NCBI GenBank assembly: GCA_028565635.1
Contig: JAOXYB010065056.1
Location: 1-24,572 of the forward strand
Reading direction: 5' to 3'
DNA from: Phoronis ovalis
Lineage: Eukaryota; Phoronida; Phoronidae
DNA length: 24,572 nt
Part shown: one piece after another, positions 1 to 12,514 of the stretch
Position numbering within the stretch: the first letter of the stretch is position 1
Layout of the letters: each line of letters begins with the position of its first letter
Made by a program: the position numbers and the translations under genes
Notes under the pieces: model-generated
The model's input: only the letters and a program-made list of their open reading frames with translations
The model's database searches: none
What the model was told of the DNA's origin: nothing

Positions 1-652
1 TAGTCGTATCTCAAATGAGGAACAAAATGCCATTTTGATTATTTTCAGTGAACACAAGTAGTTATCAAATAATAAATGTTATGTGATTTTTTAAATGCGC
101 CGTAATAAAAGTCATTTCTGAAAAAATTAACACTAGTTATAAACAAAACATTAAAGGTTGGATGAAACACCATAAAAACCTTTACCATCTAGTTTCTGTC
201 AATAATCACTTTCAGTAGATGAAAACGGTAACGACACGAAAGAGTTTTAAAATGTCTATTTTATACAACTTTAAAAATTACCACATCATTTCGTGTCATA
301 ATAGAAGTAATAAATTATCTTTTAAAGGTTAAGATTATGATGTTTTCAAAGTGCAATCAAATTAACAAGGACATGTACTTTACAGTTTTCTGTTAAAAAT
401 GAAGATAAGAAATGTTGCAATTTTCTGTTACAAAAGGCAAATGATCACCAGACAAGGATCGAGAAACAGCACTCAAATACTTGATGGTAAAAAAGTAATA
501 TTTTGCACAAGTATGCGCTGCTTGTGCACGATTTTATTGACACTAGAAGCAAACCTATTTATTTGATAGATCTATAAACGCGAGAGTTTAATTCTTCGTT
601 AACTCTTAGCTCTTATTTGGGACATTGCATCAATTATTTGTCATTTTCTTAC
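1..652. other. Intronic or 3' sequence of the secreted-protein gene; no exon recognised
   Basis: Exon 2 of the minus-strand gene ends at a phase-1 donor at 653, so this stretch should start as intron. I searched for a continuing exon on the minus strand and found no convincing acceptor/ORF pair. The sequence is AT-rich with frequent stops in all frames. Confidence 0.5.
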
Positions 653-1436
653 CTGACGGGCATAAATTTTGTGAACTCAGTCCACACGATTGAAATACTA
701 GGTCTTTCTCAGCCTCACTAGTTTCCCGCCAATCTGGTATCAACTGCTTAGTACTATTTTGTAGTCTTAGATATGCTACGTATTTTTTCTGTAGCTCGAA
801 GTCATTGCTGAAACAGATACCAGGGCTTCTTCTGCCTGTATAAAACGTATTATGTAAACAAACAAAGCAAAATATCGCTATTCTAAAGAACTATTACAAA
901 GTAAATATCCACAGGGTATTGCATCGTCTGGCAATTGCCCATCAGTATGAACAAAAGTAATTATAACATTTGGCCGCTTCAAACAAATTAACTTTAATAA
1001 AAATTAAAATACTAAGGTTACTTTTTTGAAAAACAATTATCAAAAGTAAAGTTTAATAGTTCTTGATTACATTACTGTTGATTCACTGTCACGAAAACAA
1101 ACATTAATAATATATTTAATTTGTAAAATGTTACACTGTCTTGAATATATCAATATTGGGCTTACCTGCTTTAGTAATATTAATAAACTGATTTAACCTG
1201 TCTCCTTTTAGCGTGCACAAGACTTTCATTGTTGCCGTGAATGTTTCCACTCCTGGTTGTCCCGGATCTACTGTGTCCGGGATTTTTTCAGTAATTTCTC
1301 CATATACGACGTAATGTGAGTTTCCTACTGTTTCTTGTATAGAGGGTAGACCGTCGCCACATCCCGTAGTATTACAAACTAAAGAAATGCTCACTAACAT
1401 GAACAAAAATATCTGCGTCTTGCAATTGTTTCCCAT
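653..1436 (-). CDS. 5' end of a secreted protein gene, netrin-like/CCDC3-like (two exons, partial)
   Basis: Two exons join cleanly on the minus strand: 1436-1166 (start codon to a GCAG|gtaagc donor, phase 1) and 835-653 (tatacag acceptor, donor CAG|gtaag, phase 1 out). The protein begins with a signal peptide (hydrophobic residues 9-20, then Cys21 and Cys26). A beta-rich region follows: HYVVYGEI at 41-48, then FTATMKVLCTLKG, then across the splice KAG/RRSPGICFSNDFEL, KKYVAYLRLQ and FQSCGLSSQNLC. A Cys inside a strand, then C-x-F, a Y-rich strand and a late Cys pair resemble the extracellular N-terminal domain of CCDC3 and the netrin/NtA fold. That likeness is from memory of the families, not alignment. 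The gene continues left of 653 with at least one more exon that I could not place. The exon pair is well supported; the family is a tentative call. Confidence 0.62.
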
Positions 1437-4400
1437 TTTAAAAAATATTTAAAGTTTTTGTTTTTTATTGTCAAGATTTTGGGGCCACTGTCCTCTGAAA
1501 AACACCACCGCTATATCCTTCATATAAAGCACTCTTGTGGTCGAATTCATGCAATTACATGACTTTTGAATGACTTGCTTGTTACGGGGTTCCACTCCTC
1601 TCAAAATTGTGTGTTTATAGAACAAATATTCTAAACTCAGCGTTATCTAATTGGATCCATCTTTACTATTTATCTAAGAAGATTAACATTGTAAAAATAA
1701 ATGACAATGACAGATATGTAGATATGTTCAAGATTATAAGAACTGGAGGCAATCCATCAACGGTAACATGAATGGCATAAAATATAAAGGAACGAAACGG
1801 TTTGACATTTTTTCCAGTTTGACTTTTTGTCAGCTTCCTCTCCAACTGACATGCCTCCTCGAACTAAATGCTCTATTGGTAAATTCCTTAGTAAAAACAC
1901 ACTCATCCTAAGTCTCCTCAAAGGCTTTAAATCTGAGAAATTACTAATATCTATCGACTTATTCAATGATAGAAAACAATCAGGATATAATTGTCCTTTC
2001 ACCATCAACATATAAGATTTATTTCCAAAATTGTGGGCATCAAAATTCAGAAAATATGTAAATTAAATGTTACAGTATGTCTTAAATATTTTTCAGCGTA
2101 TTTTTAGACAAAAGCTTGGTTAAAGACGAGTTTAATCGGTGCTAGACAGCAGCTTCAGCCTAAATTATGTCCAAATATAACGGATGATCACAAGACTCAT
2201 CGTCTTGCTCTCGAACTACGTGACTCGTGAAGAACCCCCGGAGTATTTCATTGCACTCTATGGAAATTATCTAAATTGTTATAAAAGCTCTACTGGTTAT
2301 AAGCCCAATGTAAATTAAACATGTTGATTTTTTCATTAGCGATATTACTGTTTGCATATATAACAAAGTTACAAACATGAGTAAACAATACAGAAACAAT
2401 TTTTAATCTTTATATATTTCCAAATACTCTTAATAAATATATCAAATCCATTTGACAAATTTATGACTGATAAAGCTATATAGCAACTATCTAAGTGATA
2501 TTGTATATGATTTTATGTAAACATCAAAATTTACATTTATCAGACAGTCCACAAGGTACCTGTTAGAGCATAATTTTACAGTGGCTAGTTACCCTGAGTT
2601 ACAAATGCATAAGGATTTTATTTTTGAAAGCCAAACCTGAAACAAGAATTTGGTAACAACTCTAGACAAGATAGATAAAAAAGACAAAGCGAGAATATTC
2701 AAAATGTATTTGACTAAAATGTTATTTTTACATACACCGGTTTCGTAGAGACAATCTATGTCAAACAATGTCATTGTTTAAAGCAATCGGTAACTATTGG
2801 AGGTAAGGAGGTAATGCCGAAGCGTTACCAATAATTCACCTTTTGGTATTTGGTATTTTAGGAGTTTATTTACTATTAGTTATATATGTTGATTATTATT
2901 ATGTATATATTATTTAGGCCATACCTAGCTAATATCTATATTCTACCTTGAATTTCACTGGTGATTTTTCTGGTTTCTTACCTATGGATAGTTGACACAA
3001 AAGAATTTTATTTATTTGCATATTCATTCAAATGTTATATCACAATAACATACATTACATTGCAAAAGAAATAATTTGATGCGCAACTCTCGTTCTTACA
3101 TCCTCATTTAAAAATGTAATTGATTTTTGACTGCAATAAATGGTGATATTGGTTGTTCAGCTGCACGTGAACCTAAAAGAAGGTATTGTCAAATAAAGAG
3201 TGGAGGATAGTGTTATCAAACTCAGCAAGATATCTATCGTTAGTCAATTTTGCGTGGGAATACTTTATTTTTGCGCGGTTATAGCATAAATGCTTTATGA
3301 TGTTTCGAAATTGTATAGGTGAACTCTTTTTCTAAAAGAATAGAAATCATACCCAGTACAATTATAGTTCGTACAGTGCTATTAGAAACGGGACAAGCTT
3401 TTCCGCTGTACACCGGGATCTACATCGAAACTAAAACTTAAATTACTGAGTTATGTGAACATTTTGGCTGCAATAAACTATTTTGATAAGCACTGATCAA
3501 AGAGTAATTTATCACATTTCGAGAGCTTCCTACAAGACTCTCATCTAGAGAACGTGTTAATTCATATCAGTCGAGGGTTTGTACTTTGACATAAAAATAA
3601 GCAGAGCTCATGTTTAAGCATGTTGTCAATTTTTATACTTCTAAAATATCAACCTATATAGTTCTGTATATCCCACTCTCCTGTGTCACCCGGAAATTCG
3701 CATGTTATTTTAACGTTTTAGTGGAATAAAATGATGAACTGTTTTTTTATCGGCGTGAGTGATATAATTTATACCTACTAATTTCAAATTTCAGAATTTT
3801 TGAATGTCTTGTTTTTTAGAAAGTACCTGTTTTGCAATCTATTTTAATTATCTATAGCCGATGATTGTGGCTCATGGTTTGATCTCAGCAGGTATCAGCT
3901 GTTAGTAAAAAAAAATCCTTACATGTAGCATTGCGTCACACAATGGATGTGTGGGCTCTATCAGTTTACAGGCGATTATAATTATCACAACTTTTAGTCA
4001 AAGCCTAAGGTGAAAATTAAAAATCACATTAGAATTTTTTGTATAATCTTTTAACAATACATGTTAAGGTTGTCAACAAATAATAATATGATAACAATCT
4101 TCATTGCATAACTTAAATGTATTAAGTACTATCTGAAATTTAAAAAAGAACCAATGTACAATTAAACAAACTGTGACTCATAGTGAACATACAAAACAAT
4201 GTAAAATCCCTTCTTATTCTGCGATATCATATCTGTCTGTCCCTTGTTTTAAAGACACTTTTCCTCTGAAATTAAAAGAAGAATAGTGCAAACAGCCATA
4301 TCTCTAAAATATTGTTTATTTGACATCAGATTTCTTTGTTTTGCTTGCCCAAAATGTTTCTTTTGATTGAATTCCTGGATACACTCGATCCTCGTATAAT

Positions 4401-4600
4401 TTTTAAACCGAATATGTAGCTTCCTAGGTAAAAACATGTTCAGTTCTTGATGATACATGCTGCTAGTTTCCGTCGAAACCCAACGATATCATGAATGTAT
4501 TCTTAAGAAAACTCATGACTTTAGCTTGCTAGGGAAAGGCTAGTGTTTAAAATGCTCATTTTTTCCTTTATTGAATAATTATTTATAACACTTTTGAAAG
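1437..4600. other. Intergenic AT-rich DNA without a recognisable gene
   Basis: About 3.2 kb between the divergent 5' ends of the secreted-protein gene (minus) and PARS2 (plus). Short ORFs exist on both strands (for example minus 1757-2011 and minus 4249-4458), but none is flanked by a convincing splice pair or resembles a family I know. The promoter of the minus-strand gene should lie just right of 1436; I see no clear TATA box there. Confidence 0.5.
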
Positions 4601-4665
4601 AGTTTTCGACGAAGCTATCGCTAGGTGGACTCAAGTCATTGTGCAACCAGACGTCGCTCTTATTC

Positions 4666-4674
4666 AATATGGCG
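4666..4674 (+). promoter_or_regulatory. Possible YY1-like promoter element (AATATGGCG)
   Basis: AATATGGCG sits in a GC-richer patch about 0.9 kb upstream of the PARS2 start codon. The AANATGGCG word is the YY1 core often found at start sites of animal housekeeping genes. It could mark the PARS2 transcription start, with the 5' UTR then spliced. A single short motif is weak support. Confidence 0.22.
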
Positions 4675-5398
4675 ACTTCCATTTGACTAAAATTTCATGC
4701 TGTATTTTATCCGGTTTTATGTTTGATTCTAATTCTTCTAAACTTATCTGCATTACTGTGGTATGTCATAGAGGTAGCAAACGTTTGTTGACTCTCGGGT
4801 TTGATTCATATAGTTTCATTTTTATGTAGCACAAGTGGACTTTATGGACTGGGTGTGGATTACAGTAGTCCTGTAGATAATATCGATCATCGCCGAGCCC
4901 GGGATACGATTGTTTAGTCCTGTTTTCATGACGTTCGTACATTATTAGTTACCCCCCCCCCTCAAACGATCGTCCTGGTCCTTGATAATCTGTACCGTTA
5001 AGTATGAATCCTTGGTACGTGATGTTATGCGCTGTAAGTTTGGCATCTGACCTATGGCAACAAAACTTTTCTTGAGCTAGTCCTGCACGCGTGGCTCCTT
5101 AGTACTATGCCCATGGATAGTCTACAGCTGGCCACCTCCTATCTCAAATTGGCTGACGTTCGAAAATACTTAGTTTCTTAAATAAATTAATTCCACGCAT
5201 GTTTGTCTATTCCTCCACTCTTGTGCTTCTTAATAATAGTAAATGACCGCATCTAGATACTGACTTGATATAACTTGAAGCTTCGACAACAGATCAGCAT
5301 AAAATACAAAATGCACTCTTGAAGGTTTGTTTATGCATTGCATGGATATTAAGCTATTGTGCTTGCATGAAGGCTAGTCGAACTTTGGCCCATTTGAG

Positions 5399-5527
5399 GT
5401 AAGAAACAGTTGTGACTCCTACGGATAAACTCTAAGCTGCCTGTAGTTTATTGGTTGTCTCCTGATTTATCTAGGGACTCTAACTAGGTTAATAAAATTG
5501 GCAATGCATTGATGGTGATCATTTCAG
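5399..5527 (+). other. Putative 5'-UTR intron of PARS2
   Basis: A good donor (TTTGAG|gtaaga at 5399) and an acceptor (gatcatttcag ending at 5527) bracket 129 bases just before the coding exon. The sequence after the acceptor runs into an in-frame TAA at 5552-5554, so the preceding exon would be non-coding. An alternative donor (GCTGTAAGTTT, near 5032) also exists. Transcript reads would decide. Confidence 0.35.
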
Positions 5528-5557
5528 GAAGGCATAGGGAGTGAGCTGACCTAAAGT

Positions 5558-8500
5558 ATGGCAGAAGCTATTTCTCAAAGAGCTGGCCAAGTTTTGGCAG
5601 CAAGCTTACGTAGAAGATTGTGTGTTTCCAAGATGTTTCCTGGAATTATGCAAAAAATTCCTCTGGAGACGGATATGATGAGTAACAGCCAAAAGGTACT
5701 GCAGCCAAATAGAGTACCATGTAATGCTTTGGATGATTTTAGCAAAAAATAACAAACACTGCATTAGGAAGCTGGATCAATCCTAAAAGCTTAAAAATTA
5801 CAATCAAAGACTTTTTCTGAATAATATTATTGTTTATCAGAAAACTTCTTTTTGAAGTATTGTGAGACAAACAAGCATGTAATTCACAACTCAACTGATT
5901 GTATTTTTTATAAACACAACTTTCTGAATATTATCAACAAAATAAGCTCATTTCATTAAATTCAAATATTTATAAGATAATATAAGAGCTCAGCCTATCA
6001 ATATTTAAAATATTTTCTAGTTGATGCTATATTATGGCATAATTCAGCAATCACATATTCCGGGAACATACCATTTGCTTCCAATGGCACTACGAAGTTT
6101 AGAAAAATTAACAAGACTTATAGACAATGAAATGCATAGTATTGGAGCACAGAAAATTGCAATGCCATGTTTGACATCGGGAAATCTCTGGAAAAAGTCT
6201 GGTAAGTATTTTAAAAGTAAATTTATTTGATCAGTGCTTAGTTTCTGGATTTGGAGAATCATATACTGATGCAAAAGGGTAAATTATATTGTACTCATTT
6301 AAAAAATATATGCTTTCATATTTGTATTGTTTTACTTTTTTTCTTATTATCTTGACCAGTGCAAACACTTACATTTTATTGGTGATAGTGTGACATTTAA
6401 ATAAGTATATGAAAATTGCCTTATTTGCCAAAAAATCATAATGATGTAGCATGGTAAATATGTCATCTGTTTTATTCAGTGTATTGACAAGTAATTTTTG
6501 AAATGACCTAAATTTAAAAAAATGACTTTAATTATGAAATACTGTTTTACTATAGCAGCAGAAGGGGTTTTCTTAAAGCAGTGTTGATGAGTGACATTTA
6601 ATGGTGATAAATTGAAAGACTCCAATCATTAAATTACTTATGTCTGTTTTTTAGGCAGATGGGAAAGTACAGGGCCAGAATTATTTAAATTGAAGGACAG
6701 GCACGATGTAGACCAGTGCTTAGGACCCGTAAGTTCAATTTCATGCTGTTTTATCATTCCTGTGTCCTGTCAGAAACAGTTTTATAATGTGAATTTAAAC
6801 CGAGAAAGTGAGAGATTTATAAAACCATAATGATAGGTCATAATAGGTTTCTGGCGCCATAGTGTAGGAAGCAGTTTATGGATAATTTCTTCTGAGATAC
6901 TATTGCATGCATTCTGTCATATTTGCTTCAAATATTTTGTAGACTCACGAGGAAGCAGTAACTACAATGTTTGCTAGTGATGACAAATTCTCATACAGAA
7001 AACTGCCTTTACGGCTGTATCAGGTAATTTAAAAAGTTTTGTGATGCCTAAGTTTGTAAATTGTTAATCAATATATGATATAATCGCTGTTTGTTTTACA
7101 ATGTAATCACTGTTTTCTATAATTTACTTGTACATTCTTTGATTTTTTGTCTTTCTTACATGATTTCTTTAATTTTTATCTTTCTGAATGCTGCACTCCA
7201 CAAAAGTATTTGTAGACATACAGTATACTGCACTATAAAAATATAACTTCAGTTTTTATTGTTATAGATAACAAGAAAATTCAGAGATGAGATGCATCCA
7301 AAGTTTGGTCTTCTACGTGGAAAAGAATTTGAAATGAAGGGTTAGTTTTGAGTTTTTATGCATACATTTGAGGAGAATATGTACATCAAATTTATTTTAA
7401 ATTATACCCATGATGGTTATCATTTTAATATATTGCCTTTCTTGAAATTGTTCCAGCATGTTTCTTATTGTAAGGCTTGTATTTGTCTGAATTGCCTCAT
7501 ATTCGGGGTGTGAGGAGAGAGATGATTAAATGAGCAGTAATAAAATTGGAAAGTATAGATTCAAAACCTGGACATTACTACTTGGTATAATAGCCTAACA
7601 TTCAAAGGCAAAATTATATTAATCCAAAGGATTCCAAGCAGTTTTTCAAGAAATTACGTATTGGGAAACTTTAAAATGAATCCTTTAGCCGATTCTATTT
7701 GATTTTGTTCTTCTAATCTAGATATGTCTTATATGGCTTTATTTTCAGACATGTATACCTTTGACATGACTGAAGAATTGGCTCGAGAAACTTACAACGA
7801 AGTTTGTAGTGCTTATGATAGATTATTTGATACACTGCAACTTAGATTTGTCAAAGGTATTGTAACGGTAACAATAATTATTTATATAGCAAAAATTTTG
7901 AAAATTCTCTGCGTCTGTACTTGAAATGACATTAAGATTCTAAGAACAGAAAAAATACTTACCTGTTTTAATGATATTCTTACGTACCTCTACATTGTTC
8001 TTTACGATCATCTTTTATAAAAAATATTCAACAAAAAAGTTTGTTTCAGGTTATTTACGTATTTTATGCTTTTTTTTTAAAGAATGTCCTAGGATATTTA
8101 TTATTTTCAAAACCGATATTGGAGCTTTTAAAAAATGTCTATTAAATTAGTAAACATTCGGTGTTTTTTACCCTTGACAGTCTTATTTTTCAGTGAAAGG
8201 CACTACTGGTAATATTGGAGGTACTTTATCCCATGAATACCACCTGCCATGTAGTATTGGAGAGGATACATTGTTAATCTGTGATAGGTAACAATTGGGT
8301 TAGATTGTATTAGAAATAAAAAATATAAAAATAGCATTTTACCTTAATCTACTTTTGTGATAAATGTTGTACTGACAGAGCAACACAAATGCACCACAAG
8401 AGAACTATGATGTTTTCTTAAAAGCTTTAAAAGGCTATTTACTACAGAAAAAGTATTGCCTCTTTTAATTTCTACATCAACAAATCGAAATGCAGACTTT

Positions 8501-11500
8501 TAAATATAGAAATATATATTTCTAGATGTGGAGTGGGAAATAATAAAGAGCTGTTAACAGGTAAGAGGACACAATTTTAAAAAGGAAAAACTCTTTATCG
8601 GAAATAATTTTCATATTAAACCATCCCTGCTACTGATGATATCTTCAACACTGGCATTATGATGTAGCAAAAAATGTAACTATATGTACCATGGATGGCG
8701 CAGTGAGCAGTCTCAATTAATTTTGCATTTCTCTTACTCTTTCTAATTTTGTTAAAACACCTAGCCCAGATCCTGGGCTCAGTTTTCACTGTATGCTCCC
8801 ATATGTGGTGAGGTGATGGATACATAAGAGTGAACATGCCCATGTATATGTATGTGTACATTTTTTATTTCAGAATCTGCAAGTAATCATGAAACTGATA
8901 CTCTCAGTTGTGCTTGTGGTGGACAGTTTGTGGAAAGTAAAGGAATTGAAGTAAGTCAAGTGATTTTACTGAATTAGTTAAAATATAACATGGAGCTGTG
9001 TAGTATTTGTTGGTGGATCCAACCTTTCTGAATTGGGTTAACAATCTTCAAAAGCAATTCTAGAAACACCAAAAAAAAATTTTAATATTTGCTCCTCAGA
9101 AAATCTTAAATCATTTTGAGTTGATTTAAATTTAACATGAATGCTAAACTGCCATGTAGCTGTGTTATTTACTTAGCAGTTAATGTGATTTTTTAAGGTT
9201 GGACACTCATTTCTACTTGGTACTAAATACTCATCTACATTCAAAGCCAGGTACTCATCAGAAAATGGAAAACCCGAGTAAGTGTAAAATTTTATAATGC
9301 ATGCAATACCAGCTCAATTTAGATACAAGACATCATGATATTTTTTAGAACTGATTCCAAGATTATTAACTATCTCTGACATCATTTCAGAATAAGACAT
9401 TTGCTTTACTGTAGTGTTGCCAGTATAGTAATGTACTTTTGTAATAATGAACACGTACATAGTGGGTATGTTACTTTATAACAGGTTTAACTTTGATCTT
9501 TCTTCATATGACAACGTGCATCTACAGTGGAATCAAGAAAAGCTACTAACAGTATTGTAGAAGTAAAAAAGTATGAAATAACCATACTGTTATAATGATG
9601 TAGCTTGCTCAGATTGATCTTATATGTAATCTCTTCATACCATTTATTCAATTTTTTGACAAAAGTCAAATGTTGCAATTTTCATCAAAAAGTGACTTTG
9701 ATGTCATATCATACATGTTACTTTGTCTTTTGTGTCGCAACAGTGACATAATTAGGAGTACAGAAATAACTGGTGGGTAAATAACTATACACGGCAGTTC
9801 AAAATGTATTTCTTGCAGTTTATCGAAATTTCAAAGTCAAATTTTATGAGGTTGAGAAAGATAGTGTTAACTGTCTATAGCTAGCTAATTTGCAGTTAGA
9901 TTTCTGAGTTTTGAACTGACAAAGTTTAACTTTTCCCTGCAGTTTTGGCAACCCTTACTATAGTTAATACCTACCAACTGCTTTTGTGCTTCTAATTAAT
10001 AAATATAAACATTACATCACAAACTAAAAGACAATGTACATTGTATGCACAGCATTACAACAAAGTTGTATAATTATGTATAAATGCTAACTGACACAGG
10101 GTACTGTTAATTATTACTGATTTTAGGTTGGTACAGATGGGATGCTATGGTCTTGGTGTGACCAGAATCCTAGGAGCAGCTGTAGAAGTTCTGTCAACAG
10201 AAGATCAGATATGCTGGCCTGGTCTCATTGCACCATATCAAATCTGTATAATTCCACAAAAGGTACTGTAATATTTTAATATTACAGCAACTTAAAAGTT
10301 CTGTTTTAAGTCTGCAGTTGAATTATAAGTAAAAACAATTTTATTACTAACTTGTAAAGTGTACCATAACAATTATATTATGCAACCACAATACCGTAAA
10401 CTATGGGATATATTAATAACATTTATTTGGCTTAGGAACCCAATAAGTAAGCTTTAGTGAGTGGTATTGCTAAATGTAGTTCCAAAATTGTATATGTTTA
10501 AACTCAAATTTAACAACAAGTTGCCCAGGTTATGATTTGGTAAATTGCAGCTAGCACGTAAACCAAATGTGACTAGGAGACATAAGAATCCTTTAAGTTT
10601 TAACTTTGGGAGTTTTTTATAATTATTTATGTTGCTATACAATGGATGGGAAAATGTATTGTCTCCTTTTGCCATATGAATGGATATTTCATGTGAATCC
10701 TTTTTAGCTTCCAAGGTAATGTTATATTTATTTACCATTTCTTTGTCTCTGTTGTCATTTAATAAAAACGTATACTTATTTAAAGATACTTGCATAACGT
10801 TGTCTTCTTTCCTCGATGTTATGAACTAATGTTAAGTGTCTGGTAAGACAGTGATCTTTTTGCTATCAACAATCAATGTCCCATGGTTGCCATTAGCATT
10901 TACAATATAATGTGGACTAGTGATATCTGCTGATATTTATCAGCACAGTTTCACAAAAATGTCTCATTTCAAATGATATAAAACTCCTTATTCACATGTG
11001 GCATACCATTTTTCTAGGCCGGTTATAAAGCTGATATCACACTAGAACTCTCAGAAAGAATTTATGACTTATTGACATCTATTCCTAACTTGAGAAGTGA
11101 AGTGGTGCTCGACGATAGAATTAAACTAAGTATAGGAAGACGACTTTATGAAGCCAAGAAATTAGGCTATCCATATATTGTTATTTTAGGAAAAGAGGTA
11201 AGTTATCAGAATTCATATATATGTGCTTTTAAGCATTAAAATATGGCTTTATTTTACATATTTGTTAATTTAGTGCCATAAAACAAAGAATCATAACTTC
11301 AAGGAAATACTTGTAGTGAAGTAGGAAATACTTTACTGAAGTAAGTTTATTTCCCTTTGTGATTAATCTGATCAATTTTACATCTTGTATAAAATGACTA
11401 CATAACTGATCTTGTTATCTTGCATAACCATACTGGGCCTTAGTTCTGGTTTATCTCATCTAGCCAACTCTAGTTGTGGCTAATCATTTATTTTAATACT

Positions 11501-11954
11501 ATTTAAATATTTTTACTGGCTGCCACTTGGTATCACTGCTGCTGCACTAAATCTGACCCTGGACACGAATGTTTAAAAATCAGTGTTCATTTGTCAGCTG
11601 AATTTTAGTTACTGGATTTTTAAACTGGAACTAGTGTCAACACGTTTTGATGTTTTGCTGATTCTTGTCAATCTGATGACCATGCAGATTGAGAAAGAAT
11701 CTATGATAAAGTTGAAGACTCTTGACATAAGGTCAACTTTAACATTTAGTATATGACTCAAATTTATGGGACTTTTATGAGCAGATATTGAAAAGACTAA
11801 AGCTTCACATGGCTTGAAATCATAATTTTTTATTCTTTTGTAGGCACTAACAGATAAACCGTTGTTTGAATTGATGGATGTTAAAAAAGATACTTCTGAA
11901 TATTTCACTGAGGAGACTTTGTGTCACAAATTGCTTTCTGTAGAAACTGTATAA
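5558..11954 (+). CDS. PARS2: Mitochondrial proline--tRNA ligase, complete, 13 coding exons
   Basis: Attaches proline to mitochondrial tRNA-Pro in the matrix (ATP-dependent class II synthetase). Coding exons: 5558-5695, 6021-6201, 6655-6728, 6943-7023, 7268-7340, 7749-7856, 8194-8287, 8526-8560, 8874-8950, 9198-9277, 10127-10262, 11018-11197, 11844-11954. All introns are GT-AG, every phase fits, and the total is 1368 nt (455 residues; the human enzyme is about 475). The start is fixed by an in-frame TAA two codons upstream. Residues 1-25 are Arg-rich and free of acidic residues after Glu3, fitting a mitochondrial presequence. Class II landmarks: PGTYHLLP in the motif 1 area, THEEA at 132-136, motif 2 FRDE at 163-166 with RGKEFEMKD at 175-183, [11 protein letters not shown] near 289, and motif 3 GCYGLGVTR at 319-327. 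The anticodon-binding domain runs from APYQ near 349 to the end, with VVLDDR and [12 protein letters not shown] Cys cluster (C248, C251, C274, C276) lies in the insert; see findings. The bacterial-type organellar architecture excludes the cytosolic EPRS form. Confidence 0.97.
9278..10126 (+). other. PARS2: PARS2 intron 10, the longest intron of the gene (849 nt)
   Basis: Bounded by GA|gtaagtg and ttttag|GTTGG, phase 2. It contains a short minus-strand ORF (9487-9678) with no family resemblance. I see no exon, RNA gene or clear repeat inside. The next longest are intron 11 (10263-11017) and intron 12 (11198-11843), both AT-rich and without recognisable inserts. Confidence 0.7.
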
Positions 11955-12353
11955 AAAGTGACCATTTTACCAGCTACGTGTGATATTAAATTGTTATGTC
12001 TGAAAATATACAGAAAATTAACCCACTAGACAAGTACAGTTAAATTTGGTTTGTAGGCAATTGGATATGAAGATTATGTTCAAATCGTAAATGTTTTACT
12101 ACAGAATACAAAATAGTATGCCTATCATACTTTAATTTAGTTTTTCATCTTGTTTATTGATATTGACACATAATAATTTAAAAAAGCTCATATCATACCA
12201 GATGGTGGCTTTAAAATTTTCTTACTTTTCTTTCTTCGCTTTTACATTGGATCAAATGTGATGCTGCATTTTAATATTATAAATTGTCCGCAAAAATTAT
12301 GAAGATGGTCATATTATCAGACTAGAGTAACATTCCTTTTGGCATTTTAACTA

Positions 12354-12359
12354 AATAAA
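12354..12359 (+). terminator. PARS2: Polyadenylation signal AATAAA of PARS2
   Basis: The first canonical AATAAA downstream of the PARS2 stop, about 400 bases into the 3' UTR. A second AATAAA at 12509-12514 could serve as an alternative site. Confidence 0.5.
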
Positions 12360-12514
12360 GTGAAAAGTGAAAAAAGCTAGGTAGAGTACTGGTTTCATAT
12401 TTTCTGCAAAACTGCATATTAAAATATGTTTTACAATTTTAATCAAAGTACCTAGCTTCTATAAGGTTCTTAGCTTTACTCGCTTTTTCCTTCACTTTGT
12501 TGATGCAAAATAAA

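Noticed and set aside
1757-2011. Minus ORF with a somewhat protein-like middle (LKPLRRLRMSVFLLRN)
   Set aside because: No splice sites, no family resemblance and an overlapping open frame on the other strand. It could be an old transposon remnant but cannot be supported.
4948-4965. C-run near 4953-4962 as part of the same repeat as the G-run at 19772
   Set aside because: The flanks (TACATTATTAGTTA and CTCAAACGATCG) do not match the GTACTC/GGGGGTGTG flanks of the other run.
6575-6630. Intronic C/D-box snoRNA candidate (TTGATGAG)
   Set aside because: A C-box-like word is present but no D box or terminal stem is found at a suitable distance.
8616-8861. Possible SINE in PARS2 intron 8 (GGCGCAGTGAGCAGTCTC)
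   Set aside because: The first part recalls an A box but no matching B box or tRNA fold follows.
10454-10795. 113-codon minus-strand ORF in PARS2 intron 11
   Set aside because: In DNA this AT-rich, about one ORF of this size is expected by chance in the window. The translation has no motif and no splice or start context.
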